Source: Antitrichia curtipendula
Taxonomy: Eukaryota > Streptophyta > Bryopsida > Hypnales > Leucodontaceae
Direction: 5' to 3'
Length of the DNA stretch: 64,000 nucleotides
Assembly (NCBI GenBank): GCA_951230915.1
Contig: OX579633.1
Span: 52,404,029 to 52,468,028 of the forward strand
Part shown: positions 24,815 through 37,517 of the stretch, piece by piece
Layout of the letters: every line of letters begins with the position of its first letter
Numbering within the stretch: position 1 is the first letter of the stretch
The notes under the pieces: model-generated
What the model was told of the DNA's origin: nothing
The model's database searches: none
Seen by the model: only the letters and a program-made list of their open reading frames with translations
Program-made: the position numbers and the translations under genes

Positions 24815-26500
24815 TATTTGATTCTTCTTTTAGTTCATTCTGAAATTCTATAACTAGTGAAGAATCTCAGTTACAATGCAATTTTGTTGAGATTGAGATT
24901 GAAGTAAGCATGTCTATTTGTAGGAAGGTAGAAGCATAAACATTAGCAACAAATTCAAAAAATGACAAATTGGTATCATAGGATGATTTGCTTAATCTTT
25001 GAAGGACAAATTGGTGACCGTGGAAATCATCCCTTTGATTACCATGTGAATCATTTTCTTAAAAAATTGCAAAAGCGCTAATTAGAAGCAGTAATTACAT
25101 AAGACCTCCCCTTTTCACAACAAAATTTTGAAGATGAATAGTTGCACCTTTGTCCTACTAGAAGGATCCATCAAATGCCAAATGTCCTCCTTGACATTTA
25201 ACTCCTACAATCCCAAAGTCCCTACTTGACTCTTGAGATATTAGATAGGCTTGTGTGATCTCAATTTTTGACATGATTTTTTGAATTTTTTTTGAAGATA
25301 GGAAATCAAATTAGCTCTTTAGAAATATGGTTTTTATTTCAATCAATGCTCGGGAACAAAAGTTATGCCACCTTAAACTTAAAAGGAGCTTGATGGGCAA
25401 CCCCCAAAAAAATCACAAAAAGTTGAAATTTAAAAAAAATAAATGTGTTTCTCAAATATTATATTTTTGTTTACATCTAAAGCTTTGATTCATTCTATTT
25501 TGACTAGTGATGAGAAAGTTATGGACAATCTTATCTTTTGGACAATCTAAGCATCTTCTTGAAAAAATAAAATAAAAGTTCATTATTTAACACAATTTTT
25601 ATAATTTAAGAAAAAAATTGTTTGCTTGCTAGAAGAATTTCACTATTGGAATTGTTGTGTTTCAATTCCATCTTAGAGCGACTAACAATTTCATTATTTC
25701 TCCAATCTTGTACCTTCTTCTTCTTAACAATTTTTTAATGAGTGAAAATTAAGTGCTTTTTTGTTGAACTTTTTTTCCTAGATTATCAACTCAATTCTTC
25801 AACATAAAAAATCATAAAATCAAAATCAATAGTATAAAAATTTAAGTTAAGAAGATTCAAAGCCAAAAAATCTAGTCGCTCAAGGTGTAAAAAACGACTT
25901 GTTCTCTTCACTTTAAATGCAAATATCTTGCAATCTATGTAGCCAAAGTTTTTGAAATTTTTTCCACACATTCTTATACCATTGTAGTACAAGATCCTAT
26001 GATTAGATATGTACAAAAAACAACTTAAATTTTTTTTGCTCTTTTGAAATTAAAAAATGGCAATTTTGAGTGTTTTTTGATAGAGAAAAGGCCTTGGCAC
26101 TGTAGAGGTTAAAGGTTTAAAAAGAACCAAGAGCATTCATTGGAGTTCAAAAAACTTTCCAAGACCTTCCCTTTTCACAAATAATTCCAAAGATGAACCT
26201 CTCCAAATCTATCCTATACATAGCTTTTTCTTTTCATTTTTTATAAAGTGGCAAAGTGACAATATCGATTCTTTTAGTGGTGCTTCAAAATTTTGCATTC
26301 ATCTACATATTGGATAGAAAATATCACACTTGCACATATTACATGTCTATTTCATCCACAATCTGGCGATTTCATCTAAGTTGCTTTTTTCACTTCGAAG
26401 TTTTTTGGCAAAAAAAATTTAGCATTATTTTGCCATTTTTTAGCCAAATTATCTGGCACCAAAAAGCCCCCCCAAAAGAAAGGGCAGGACTCCTACATAC
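24815..26500. other. AT-rich intergenic DNA with an old TIR-element copy
   Basis: No gene is seen. The part from about 25260 to 26122 is a diverged relative of the element at 57904-58485, sharing phrases such as GAGAAAGTTATGGACAATCT and TACAAGATCCTA. Its right end (GTAGAGGTTAA) resembles that element's TIR. Confidence 0.5.
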
Positions 26501-27121
26501 TGTAGAGAGAACGCTTCCCCTGATTACGGGCCTGGCATTTGTGCGAGTATTTGATGCGCCGTTAGGGTTCGCTCGTGAGTCAGATTAGGGATTGGGAGCT
26601 TGGTTTGGGGTGGCGGTGGCGGTGTGTGGTTTCGGGTGGGGTGCGGGCGAAATGTGGTGAGGGCTTGTTTCGGCGATGAGGAGTGGTATGCGAGTGTGCG
26701 TGGTATGCGCCGGAGCTTCTTTTTTCTTTTTCTTTTTCCTGATTTTAGGTTGGCGCTGGGTTTGTTTAGCGCGGTAGGGAGGTTGTTCGGTTTCTGGATT
26801 GCTTTTTTGAATGAAAGATCGTATTGGGTGGGGGCAATGGCGATATGGAACAGTTGTCGCCTTCCTATTGAAGATGGAACGTGTGCGGGTAGTAGCATTG
26901 CTATTCGCGGTTTTGGCTCGTCTGTATGTTTGATGCGAGTATCGAGAAAGGGATGTAGAAAGTATCAATGAACTGGTTCTGTGTTGGTGACCTGAGAGTT
27001 TGGCTTTGGTTCTTTTACTCGCGCGTTTCTCGTGGTTTGTAACGGCATTGATTGTGTTGAGTGCGATTCTGTTTTGAGTGCGGTTATTTTTTTAAGTATT
27101 GTATTTGAGTAAGGTGAGCCT

Positions 27122-28600
27122 TTGCCATGGTTTCCAGTTGCGACAAAGGGGTGGGAGGCCGTCGTGGCTGGGGCGCTTAGGCGTGAGCAGGCAGCTGATG
27201 TCATCGAGAAGCGCCTTACAGCGGACATTGAAGAGCTCAGCCACCTGGTAGGGAGTCTGTGTCACTCATTTTGTTGCTTTGAGTGTTTTCTTCCCGTTGA
27301 TGCACTTGCGCAGTGCTAGTGGCGTCAGCACGATGAATGTGCAGCTGCATGAGCGGAAGGAGAACACCCATAGCAGCATGATGAGTGAGACAGCGTTTGC
27401 AATCTCTTTGGAGCAAGCACCAGAGACCCTACAAGAAGTCCACCGTCTGAGAACATAAGTTGATGAGGCAGTGGATGTTCTTCACGGCGATGTGGACTCT
27501 TCTAGTTTAAAAAATATTTCAATGCAAAATCCACTTAGTGTGGAAAAGTAAGATCGGTGCAATCACCAATTTTACCAAAAATAAAATTGGTGAAGCCATA
27601 GATCTATGTTAACAATTAAAGGGCAAATACAAGAACCTTGGAGGGTCTTGGAAAATTACCAAGTTTCCAATTGGGGTAAGTGATCATGGACCCAATGTGA
27701 TTGTTTTTTGTGCTTGATATCTTTTCGTGACTAACGGCATATCTTCCATTTCAATGCTTATTGATGGTATGCCGAAACAGCTGAATTGTTAGGATCTGCT
27801 GCAGTGATTATGAGAATTAGTATCTTGATCATCTGTTGTTGTTACTTTGCAAAGCTTTTAAAACGTGTTTAAAAAGTGTTTAAACTGGAATATTTCACAT
27901 CGCCAGAAGATGAGCTGAGTGTGATTGCCCAATTCCAAGACATAGCTGCTGAACGGAGGAGGCTTTCTATATTGCAGATTGGACTCACCATGATTTTTTC
28001 AGAGAGGCAGGAATCGGGTAGAGCATACGTCGTAATGGCTATTAACACGTCGGACTTTATTTTTCATGCAGAGATCACCGGCAAAAAATGAATAAACAAA
28101 ACAAAACAAAAAAACTGCCTTAAAGCTCTAAAGCTTCAGCTGAAGAGGCTCTGTCAGCAGTTGCTCAATTGCTGGAAGGACAAACTTGAAGCCTACAATA
28201 AAGTAAATCTCCCCTCATTATTCATGTCCCAACATTTATAGCTATACGTCTCCTAAACAATCTCAGGATGCCCTTGTTTTGAGAGCTAATGTACGCAGGA
28301 TGAAAAGAAGCTGAAGAAATTTCTCGGCATGCTAGATGAGCTTGAGAAACTGGTGCGTCCTCACGTTGCTTCGAGCCTACATTCCGTCCTTTCATGATGC
28401 TTTCTTCTTTCTTGTGCAAATACATTTTCATATAGACTACTTTTGAGTTCATTTTGTGTTCAAGGTGATAATCTCCCATATGTGTATCTTGTATTACAGT
28501 TTTTAAGGTTGGAAAACTTTAGTTTTGCAGTGGATTAAGCAGAAAGTCACAGTGAAGGAGAAAGAGGCGCTGAAAGCCCAAGTCAAATCGATTTGATCTG
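27122..28600 (+). pseudogene. Coiled-coil gene remnant, possibly kinesin-12-like
   Basis: G+C rises here and several short open stretches encode Lys/Glu/Leu-rich, coiled-coil-like peptides. The first, 27122-27249, contains AGALRREQAAD and EKRLTADIEELSHL before a GTAGGG donor. It resembles the start of the post-motor stalk of plant kinesin-12 proteins (A-G-x-R-R-E, then E-I-x-Q-L-N). The next stretch (RQHDEC) meets a stop at about 27351, and another frame (KENTHSSMM to EVHRLRT) is also stopped. Later stretches near 27890-28000, 28120-28200, 28300-28355 and 28530-28600 are similar in composition. No motor domain is present. The interrupted frames suggest decay; the family assignment is tentative. 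Confidence 0.4.
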
Positions 28601-28879
28601 TTGCATGAATGATCCGCTACTTTGCTCAATGTTACTGTGAATTTTAAAACAGTTCTCAGTTTGAAGTACATTGAATTGGAGTGCTCTTGATTGAGGTTTT
28701 GGTGGGTATTTGCAGACGCTGCACCACTTTCATTGGCTATTGGAGCTACAGTAAGTAGGCCCCGCTGCACTTGTCTCTGTAGCTAGTGCGAAGTAAAATC
28801 GTAGGATATCACCGTCCTCGAATGTAAGGTAGGTGGCTCGAATTGCAACCCGCTTCTTCGAACCGTCCCTATAAGAGGC

Positions 28880-28936
28880 TCTAAAATGGACACTAAGCGG
28901 TTTGAAAATGGACACTAAGCAGTTCGAAAATGGACT
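28880..28936. repeat. Short tandem repeat, about 22-bp unit
   Basis: Three units of AAAATGGACACTAAGC plus a short linker repeat in tandem, the last being partial. It lies in intergenic DNA. Confidence 0.7.
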
Positions 28937-29090
28937 GTGCATAATGTGAGAGCTTAATAAGGTTTGTTGGATGTTGGTTTATACTTCACATATGGGTTAA
29001 TAAGAGCCAGGGTGGGTCGATTTCGAATAAAGAGTGAATACAAGACAGGTGTCCACTTCATTTTTGCAAGAAACACTTTTACGATTGAAC

Positions 29091-29620
29091 ATCCTTTTAC
29101 TAAAATGCTTCTCAGTCACTTATTACTTCTTGTATTGATATGAAATTTTTAGCCACACAAACTAGACTAATAGGCGCAACTTTTCCAACAAAAAATATTG
29201 AAAACGGACCTTGTATGAAGAAGTTATAAGCCGCCGAAGTTCACTGTGATCCAAGAATGTCGGGATTTTGAACTTCGAATTGCTCCCAAACATTCAAAAC
29301 AACTTGAATTGACATGAAAATTTTAACACAATAACTAGACTTCAAGGGGAACATAACCCAACAAATTTTACTGAAAACAATCTTAGAATGAAGGAGATAG
29401 AAACCCCCGAAGTTGCAGACATCAAATGCAGTTTGGTGAACTCAAATTGAAGCTCTGGAACTTTGATTGGCTCCCAAAAAATCAGTATAACTCGGATTTA
29501 TCTGAAAATTTTATCACACAAACTAGAAGACAGAGTGCAAATTTCCCAACAAGTTTTCTTGAATTTGGAAATCGGATGCAAAAGTTACAGCACTTTGAAT
29601 TGGACTTGAAAGTATGTGAA
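29091..29620. repeat. Satellite-like repeat block, copy A
   Basis: The block is made of three diverged units of about 180 bp. A shared phrase like 'CACAAACTAGA' sits near 29161, 29334 and 29522 (spacings of 173 and 188 bp). Each unit also has a 'TTGAATTGACATGAAAATTTT'-type phrase (variable). The whole block recurs as copy B about 2 kb downstream. Confidence 0.75.
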
Positions 29621-31086
29621 GACAATATTGGTTCCTTGAGGCATTTAGGGCTTAAGTTTAGTAAAGGTCGCATTTAGGAACAGTAAGTATTACTTTTTCA
29701 ATGCTTCACTGCTTGTTTTTGGTCACACCATATCTTTTTTCAGACCGCATGTGGGTGGGTTTTGCAAGGCCTAAGGATCACAAATAGGTGCCTATGGCAG
29801 AGTTCTTTGAAAATTCATAAGTAATTCATAAATGCTCCGAAAAATATGAAACTACTTGGGTTAGATTTCGCATCAATTTTTCTTCAAGTGAAAAATAGGG
29901 GGAAATATTTTCGGGCACCTGAAACCCATCGAAAAGGCTGATCAGCCCTTAAAGTGTCGCTTTATGAGCACACTACCTCAGTGGGTAAGAAAGCCACAAT
30001 TGGGTGTGGAATATCCCACACCATCTGAACTTACTCTCTAGAGAGCCAAGGCAGTGAGAGACAGCAAGCTACTAGAAGAAGATCACCCATTTCCGACCAC
30101 TTAAGCAGTTTGGCCCATGGGGAAGGTTTGGAATTTTTTTTTCCTATCTACGGAAATACAGATGAAGAGGATTCCATGTTTTTCCAAACTTTCATTCTCA
30201 AAAACGAAATTACCATGAAGATTTTTTTTTCCCTGATATATAGGCAGATCCATTTTCAACCATAGGATGCTTACAAAACTAATGTAAGTGATCATTGTGG
30301 CTTTCAAGGTACACCTCTTGGACATTTCTATTATACTTGGATACTGAAAGTTTACGAACTCCGTTTTGGAGCCATTCAAATTTTTTTTACAATATGCATT
30401 ATAATTGATATATTTTTTGGTAAGCATAATTATTGTTGTATCCTTATGCAATCCCGATCAACCATACCCAAATTTTAGTTTCAAAAAACCAAAATTCCAT
30501 TTTCAGTGAATTGTTTCATTTAAAATTCGTGATTTTACATTATCATTGATTGAAAATCAGTGGTGATGAATTTTTAAATTTTAATTGCATGGATTTGTAA
30601 GAAACATCTATATGCACATCTTTCCTTCAACAAGCATCTCCCAAAAAGCTTCAAAATTCCATCTATAGAAATTTTAATGTTGGAGTGATCCTATCCAAAT
30701 TTTGTAAAAAAAAGTACTTTTTTATTGTAATTAGATTTTTCTATTTGCACTTCACATATTAACTAATTATGTACATTTAAGCATGATGGTACAATTACTT
30801 TGCCAAAATCAAGTTAAAATATATAGGAGGAGGCTTGAAAATAGTTTGGACATTAAGAACCGCCCCTACAGAAGTGTCCAAAACAGTGCACATGGGATGT
30901 AGAAATGGAAATTACTTCATGTGATGAGAAACTGCCAACCCATGTGTGTGATTTTAGGCTATTGAACAGGTGACATGGTTCATAATCATGTATGTTTTTA
31001 CTCATAATAAAGACCTGAATTTGGTGAGTTCTGCAGAATGACTTTGAGATGTCAAAAAATTGCAAAAACACACCTTAGGCTAAACC

Positions 31087-31612
31087 TCCTTCTACTAAAA
31101 TGCTTCTCAGTCACTCATAACTTTTTGGATTGATGTGAAAGTTTAACCACGCAAACTAGACTAGTATGTGCAACTTTTCCAATTTTTATTTATTAGAAAT
31201 AGACATTGTATGAAGAAAAAACAAGCTGCCAAAGTTCATTGTAATCCAAAAATGTCGGGATTTTAAACTTCGAATTGCTCCCAAACATTCAAAACATTTT
31301 GGATTGACATGAAAATCTTACTGCAACAACTAGACTTCAAGGGAAGCATAATCCAACAAATTTTATTAAAAAATAACATTGGATGAAGAAGCTACAAGCC
31401 CCTGAAGTTTCAGCCATCATATGCAATTTTGTGGACTCAAATTGAACCTGTGAGCTTTGATTGGCTTCCAAAATTTTAGTACATCTTATATTGATCTGAA
31501 AATTTTACCACACAAACTAGAAGAGAGAACTCAAATTTTCCAATAATTTTTATTGAATTTGGACATCATATGCAAAAGTTACAGCACTCTAAATTGGATT
31601 TGAAGCTATGTG
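31087..31612. repeat. Satellite-like repeat block, copy B
   Basis: This is a direct repeat of 29091-29620 with the same order of three units and long identical phrases such as ACTAAAATGCTTCTCAGTCA and AACTTCGAATTGCTCCCAAA. Similarity is roughly 80-85% by eye. The two blocks probably come from one ancestral array or a segmental duplication. Confidence 0.75.
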
Positions 31613-32692
31613 AAGAAACCCTGGGGTGTTTAGTGGTTGCAATAAATTTTGATTTACAATCAGGAGTGAACTGAATGGAAACGTACAGTGGATCATTCTT
31701 AGAATCATGGTTTCCATTTAAAGGCATGGTTAGGATCATTCTTAAACTCAGTAGCCCCATTCAATGGCATGTTTTGATTGATTATAGTTGCACCTATGAG
31801 CATTAATAGGGACCTATGCACCTCTGACTTTGAAAAATCATATCTTATTCATTTCAAGTCAGAAAATTAAACTTAAATTTTTCAGTGTTGTATTCCTCAT
31901 TTCTCTTTCTTCCACAAAAATGTAAAAAAACTTTGGGTCCACCCATTTTTGTATAGAGGTCTTTTTTCCCTTAGATGAGCACTTTCTGAGCCTTCTACCT
32001 TAGAGATATCCATTTCTTCAAAATTTGATCATACAACACTTTTCATTGAACTCTTCATTGGTCATCTTTTTGTTACACAAGGGGGTGTTTTTTAATATGA
32101 AAGATGTGCATATGGATGTTCCTTACATATCCATGCAATTGAATTAAAAAAATTCACCACCAATAGTATTCAGTAAAATATCATGTAAAATCACAAAAAT
32201 TGACTTAAAAAATTCACTAAAAATGGAATTTTGCTTTTTTGAAATTGATATTTGATATTCTTGATTGGGATTGGGTAAGAATTGAGTGATAATTATGAAA
32301 GACAATAAAACTCAATTCTATTCTATATCATATACAAATTTTTGAATCACTCCAAAACGCAGTTCATAAGCTTTCAGTACTCAATTGTATTGTGTGTTGT
32401 CACCTACATGAAAGAGTTGATTGGAAATTGAGTAGCCTAAGCTGCGAGAATGGGATGATGGTTGGAAATGGGTGCTCTTCCTTAAATGTTACGATGACGG
32501 AGTACTGAATAAGTTTCTCTACTATTTGGATAAAAGTTTTGAAATGTTAATTTATCAAATTAGTAAATATAGTTGTGTAAATACAATCTTCCAACTTTTA
32601 CAAAGAAACCAATTGACTATATCTTAATTTAGGCTTTTTGTTTTTATTTTGTTTGTTTGTAGATAGATTCCTCGTCATCCGTTGGACACTTA

Positions 32693-33360
32693 AGGTGGGT
32701 ACCTCCCCAAACCACCACTTTTGGCTATTGTGACTAGTTACTATACTTATATTAGTCAAATTTTCATTGATTTTCTTGTTGGCAAGTGAAAAAGAGGTGT
32801 CAATGCACCAGAGAACACAAATTTGGATATTGTATGCAAAAGTTATTATTAAAGAATAAAATTTGGTTTGAGAATAGTTTCTTCTATATATGTATGTAAT
32901 TGATTTTTAGAGATATTCACAAAGGGAAGGTGGTGGTTTACAATAGAAATTTTTTAAACCATCAATGTAAGCAATTCATCATTGTTGGAGGCACCTTTTT
33001 CTAAAAAATATATTTTTGTAGTATTAGCAATTGAAATTTATTAATTGAAAATTTTTAAAAAGAAAAAAAAAAAAAAAAGTTGGATATGGCATATAACTTC
33101 TATGAATTGTCAAAGTGAAAGCTCCCTAGACCATTGAAACCATCATATAGCTAGTTGGATCTGAAATCGAAGTCTCACAAAATCAGCAGTCAACTAATCA
33201 CAACTAAGTGGGTTTAGTTTAATGATACTTTTAAGAGATACTCTGATGGAAGTCTAGAGACACTTGGCAAGAGAAAACTAATGTGCATGAATGGATATAT
33301 GGATGATTTGAGGGGGGGTGTCTACCTTAGGGTTAGTGGCACATTTTTGGGTGCCTATCT
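32693..33360. mobile_element. AGGTRGG-family TIR element 1
   Basis: The left end AGGTGGGTACCTCCCC and the inverted right end GGGTGCCTATCT are flanked by TA on both sides. The first 150 bp match, in reverse orientation, the inner part of the element at 57256-57527 (shared words around TTCTTGTTGGCAAGTGAAA). A second candidate right end (CTACCTTAG) lies at 33323, so the exact right border is uncertain. Confidence 0.55.
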
Positions 33361-33879
33361 TAGTGTCTATGACATCCTTCTAGGATTAAAGGGTAAATTT
33401 TTATTCTTGAATTTGGTAGATCTTATTACAATGGATTGACACAGGTTAGAGTCACAATTTTTATATTACAATAGCCAACACATTTCCAATCCATGGCTTG
33501 CTCTGTTTTTGTGAAGTGGTGGTGCAATTTGAGGAGTAATTGTGGTGCATTATAATTGGCTGCAAGGTTGTAAAATTTGCTAACAACCTTTGGTTGATTT
33601 TACAATCAGCCTATGGTTAGAAATAGAAAGGTCTATATCACTAGTATAGGTTGAAGACAATCTTCCACCAAAAAATTCATAATAATCACATTTTATGTAA
33701 TAAAATTTTGGAAAAAATGATGCAATCCTTCCAAAATCTATTTGTGTACATGGGAGAAATTTTGCACTCTAAAAAAACTGAGCTCCAAATATGTGTAATT
33801 GCTTACGTGGCTGGAAATGGGTTGGCTACCTTAAATACCCCAATGGGAGAGCTGTGCAGTCCTTGGAATTGTAATTTTA

Positions 33880-35240
33880 AGGTAGGAGGTTCTAAAAGCG
33901 AGCATCTAAGGGTTGGTCTGCCTTTTTCATGTGGTTTCTTGGATGGGATTATTTTTAGCTCATTTTTCAGACAAAGAAAACTAGATTTTGATTGTAACAC
34001 AAGTTGTTTCGTATTTTTTGAAGCATTTTTGAATCACTTATGAATTTTCAAACGTGATGAGCCATAGGTCCCTATTTATGACCCTAGGTCTTCCGTAAAC
34101 TGTTCACATGCAGTTTCTAGAGAAAAATGGAGAAAACAAAGAGAATGATTGGCTCTTGCCATAAATAATATTTTTTTTACCGATCCATTCAATGACTACA
34201 GAAGGTCTATTTAAAGACCACTTTACGTCCATTTCAAGCAAGTGTAAGGTAAACCAGCCTATTGCGGTCAGATGTCTCATAGTAGACACCTCATGACCTC
34301 ATGATGGTTTTTTCAGACCACAATCAATATCTAATCTGACACCTATGGAGTGATTAGTGACCTCATTAGGAGCATCTAACTTTTTCAATGTAATTCATTG
34401 TAGTAAGTGACTTTTCATGGCATTCCACATTAGAAATTATTGTGACCACTTTAGGTGATTAAGATGAGTATATTGGATACACTTTTTATTGGTTATGGAA
34501 CAACCTGTAGACCATGTTGGGAAGATCACTTCAGAAATACATAACTAATTCACATTTTGTCTGAAAAATGAAATTTCAACTGCTCTCACTATTTCTCAAA
34601 CTTATCTTTCTATGGAAAAAAACTTGAAAAATTTCAGCAATGGCATGAGGGTAGACTCCAAATTCTGACCACAATGGGTTGTTTTACCTTAGAGCATCTG
34701 CAATGCAGCCCCTGTATATGGCCCGGTATCGGTATAACTAACTTTTGAACGGTAAATAATTAGAACTTGAAAATTGTCTCATTGGAAGCGCATCGGAAAA
34801 AACTTGGAGAACATTCAAGAAAATTCAAAATTAAACATTGGACAAGTACTTCAAAAGCAAGGTAAAAATCTGAAATTATAGAGGTCTTAGCAAATCATGG
34901 TTACCAAAGCAACATTTGATGATTGACCCTCTAAATATGGACAAATGTGGAGGGTCAATGACCAAATGTTGCTTTGGTATCCATGATTTGCTAAGACCTC
35001 TATAATAATTTCAGATTTTTACCTTGCTTTTGAAGTACTTGCCCAATGTTTAATTTTGAATTTTCTTGAACCTTCTCCAAGTTTTTTCCGATGCGCTTCC
35101 AATGAGACAATTTTCAAGTTCTAATTATTTACCGTTCAAAAGTTAGTTATACCGATACTGGACCATATACAAGGGCTACATTGCAGATGCCCTTATATGG
35201 GCAATTCTAAATGCCCGCTTGCTTTCAAAGCCTCCTACCT
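33880..35240. mobile_element. AGGTRGG-family TIR element 2, with nested insertion
   Basis: The left end AGGTAGGAGG and the right end CCTCCTACCT are inverted repeats flanked by TA at 33878-33879 and 35241-35242. The element is 1361 bp, of which about 500 bp is a later Tourist-like foldback insertion at 34692-35192. No transposase is encoded. Confidence 0.6.
34692..35192. mobile_element. Tourist-like foldback element with 235-bp arms
   Basis: The two halves are near-perfect reverse complements around a loop near 34935-34955. The ends read GAGCATCTGCAATG and CATTGCAGATGCCC. A TTA trinucleotide flanks both sides (34689-34691 and 35193-35195), as expected for PIF/Harbinger-type (Tourist) insertions. 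A transcript would fold into one long hairpin. The arms differ at only a few positions, so the element is young compared with its surroundings. Confidence 0.8.
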
Positions 35241-36097
35241 TATTACTCCCATCTGACGAGTTTAAAGACCATTTAAAGACCACCTTACATCCATTTCAGG
35301 CGAGTCTATATGGACAGTTCTAAATGCCCGCTTGCTTTTACCTTACTCTTCCCAGTTCTTGGCCACGAATGCAGCCACACATTGTAAGAAATTAATTTTT
35401 TCCAAGCCTTTCCCCTGGGCTCCTTGGTGGCTCATGATCAAGGCCCAAAAGCTGTCAATGTTGTATCAATGTATCAAGGGACAATTTCAAAAGCAGCTGT
35501 GTTTTGCTTACGTCACAAACAAGCTCCTTTTGCTTGTATTTTTTTTCTTCCCGTCATCACTGCTCCTTTTGGTCTCATTAGTAACATTCTGTAGCCATTA
35601 GAAAAAATTTGGGCCCTCCAAGGGGCCGCGAGTTCCCATGAGTTCTCTACAATATCTGTGCAGTTCCTGACTGCTGAAACTGCGCCACCGCAGCAGGGTG
35701 ACATGGCCGAACTTCGGCCACATCAGATTTTCAAAAAAAATAAAAAATAAAAAAATAAAAAATAATTTTTTTTTTCTTAAAATGAAATTTGATAAAGAAA
35801 ATTATTATTATTATTAATTTTTTTTTTGAAATTATATTTTTCTGACAGCCCATACCACTGTTCACAGCATGGGGACAGATTGGGGAACGGGCCTGAAACG
35901 GCCCCTTCTTGGCCCCAAATCCCTTCTAATGATGCACTGTCCTTGTTCTGGCGGTGAGTCCAGATGTAAAATATTTCACACCCATCAGTACTTCATCATG
36001 AGTAGCGAAGTGGATAGGTGGAGGATCAATGTGATGACTGATGACCAGGCCCGCATGAAGGAAAAGAACATGGGCATGGAGGTTATGGAATGTTATA

Positions 36098-36779
36098 AGG
36101 TGGGTACACCTAAAACCGCCACAAATTGGGCTGTGGATAAATTGTAGGCTAATTAGTAAATACTGAATACAAGAGAGTAAAGCAATATGTAGAAGAGGAA
36201 GTATTGCACAATCAATTTTCAGATTTTGACAAAAATGAGACAACAATAGGGGGACAAAGTTTTGACAATAGGGTTCTTAAAATCACTTATAGGCTGCATT
36301 GAAAGAGAACGGTCACATTCAAAAGCCCCCCCTCAATGGTGTTAGAAATAACAGACACAAAAGGTGTAATAGTGTTATTCATATTTATTAAATAAAACAT
36401 TGCATGCTTGTAAACCCATGATTCTATGTTCTCGTGTTCTGTGCATCATATGAGTTAAGAAGAGGATTTAATAACATCTGTGACACGTGCTTAAAATAAC
36501 ATGAAGATTGAGGATTTATTAACATGAGGGTTGAATAGCACAAGCATATTTTTTTGACATCTGACAAGTCTTTACTGGAATCAATTATTAAATCCCTATG
36601 CTATTAAATCCTTGTATTCTCTGAGTTAAGAAGCCAGTCACATGCCTCAAAATGGCCAATATTGCTTTTAAGAATTGTGAAAGACAAGGAGGTGCAATTT
36701 TCAGATTATACTGACACCATTTGGGGACTTAAAGTAGATTGCGGTTTAAGGCACGGCGCGATTTTGGAGATACCCACCT
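36098..36779. mobile_element. AGGTRGG-family TIR element 3
   Basis: The left end AGGTGGGTACACCTAAAACC and the inverted right end GGTTTAAG..ACCCACCT are flanked by TA at 36096-36097 and 36780-36781. The internal sequence has no recognised coding region. Confidence 0.6.
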
Positions 36780-36944
36780 TAATACAGGCAAATGGAATCC
36801 ATACAAAAGAAAGCCCATATTTTAAATTATTGGGTGAAACATGTGCAATTCATAGTTGGATCTACCTTCAAATTCTATTTGCCCTCATTATTATTGCAAT
36901 GAAAATCTGGTATTAGGAGACCAATAAAATGCCACTCCCGGGTG

Positions 36945-37517
36945 GTCTAAAGGCCGCTTTATATTTAGAGGCTGGGCCAATTTGTTGTGTCAGAGGCCAA
37001 GAATCCTCACTTGTGATTGGACAAAACGTCAAAATCAGCCCCAACCCCTTTACACCTAGAGGCCGGGCTAATTTGGTGAAATGAATTTTTTATTCAACAA
37101 AGACATGATCTAACACAGCTTGAGCTCATTGAATTGGGTGTACTAAAAATAGGAGGCCAATTCTTCACCTCAGGACCAATGTCAGATATCAATTTTAAAA
37201 AGTTATTTTATAAAATATTATTATTTTCAACAAATCACATCCACTAGATTTTGTACAATTGGCCTCAAGGGGAATTAGCCCGGCCTCTAGGTGTAAAGTA
37301 GCCCTGAAAATTTTAGCCCTCTCCCTCTATTTTGTAGGTTTTATTGAATCGGTCTAGCTTCTTGGCCTCAAGGCCTTTATATATGGTAGAATTGCCCCCG
37401 ATTATAATGTTGTTCTAATGGGTAGTTGAGGCCAGCCCCTAGCCCAAAAGAGGCTGAAATTTTGTGCATTCGGCTTGAAGGAGAATTGGCCCAACCTGTA
37501 GGTGTAAAGCAGCCTTA
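36945..37517. mobile_element. Nested TIR pair with CTTTACACCTAGAGGCC ends
   Basis: Four copies of one terminal sequence occur, two on each side. Left copies lie at about 36953-36982 and 37048-37075; right copies, inverted, at about 37268-37300 and 37482-37515. The inner pair shares TTTACACCTAGAGGCCGGGC exactly. The outer pair is more diverged. The pattern fits one element inserted inside an older relative. Confidence 0.65.

Larger units (their letters stand above)
28937..32692. other. Gene-free repeat-rich region
   Basis: No supported gene is present. The main content is the pair of satellite-like repeat blocks at 29091-29620 and 31087-31612. Between them, 29960-30110 is a less AT-rich patch that I could not assign. 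Confidence 0.5.

Noticed and set aside
26524..26971. Three overlapping frames of 123-127 residues on both strands
   Set aside because: They result from G+C-rich DNA upstream of the coiled-coil remnant. The peptides are low-complexity (Thr/His/Pro- or Gly/Phe-rich) and resemble nothing known.
30070..30110. A stretch faintly like the complement of plant 5S rRNA (CACCCAT and CTTAAGC-like words)
   Set aside because: Only short words match and their spacing is wrong; no internal control region could be traced.
33651..34043. A 130-residue plus-strand frame
   Set aside because: It spans the TA border of the TIR element at 33880 and has no domain, so it is a chance frame.
35869..36147. A 92-residue frame in a less AT-rich patch
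   Set aside because: It crosses the left border of the TIR element at 36098, so its end is not ancestral coding sequence, and no family is recognised.
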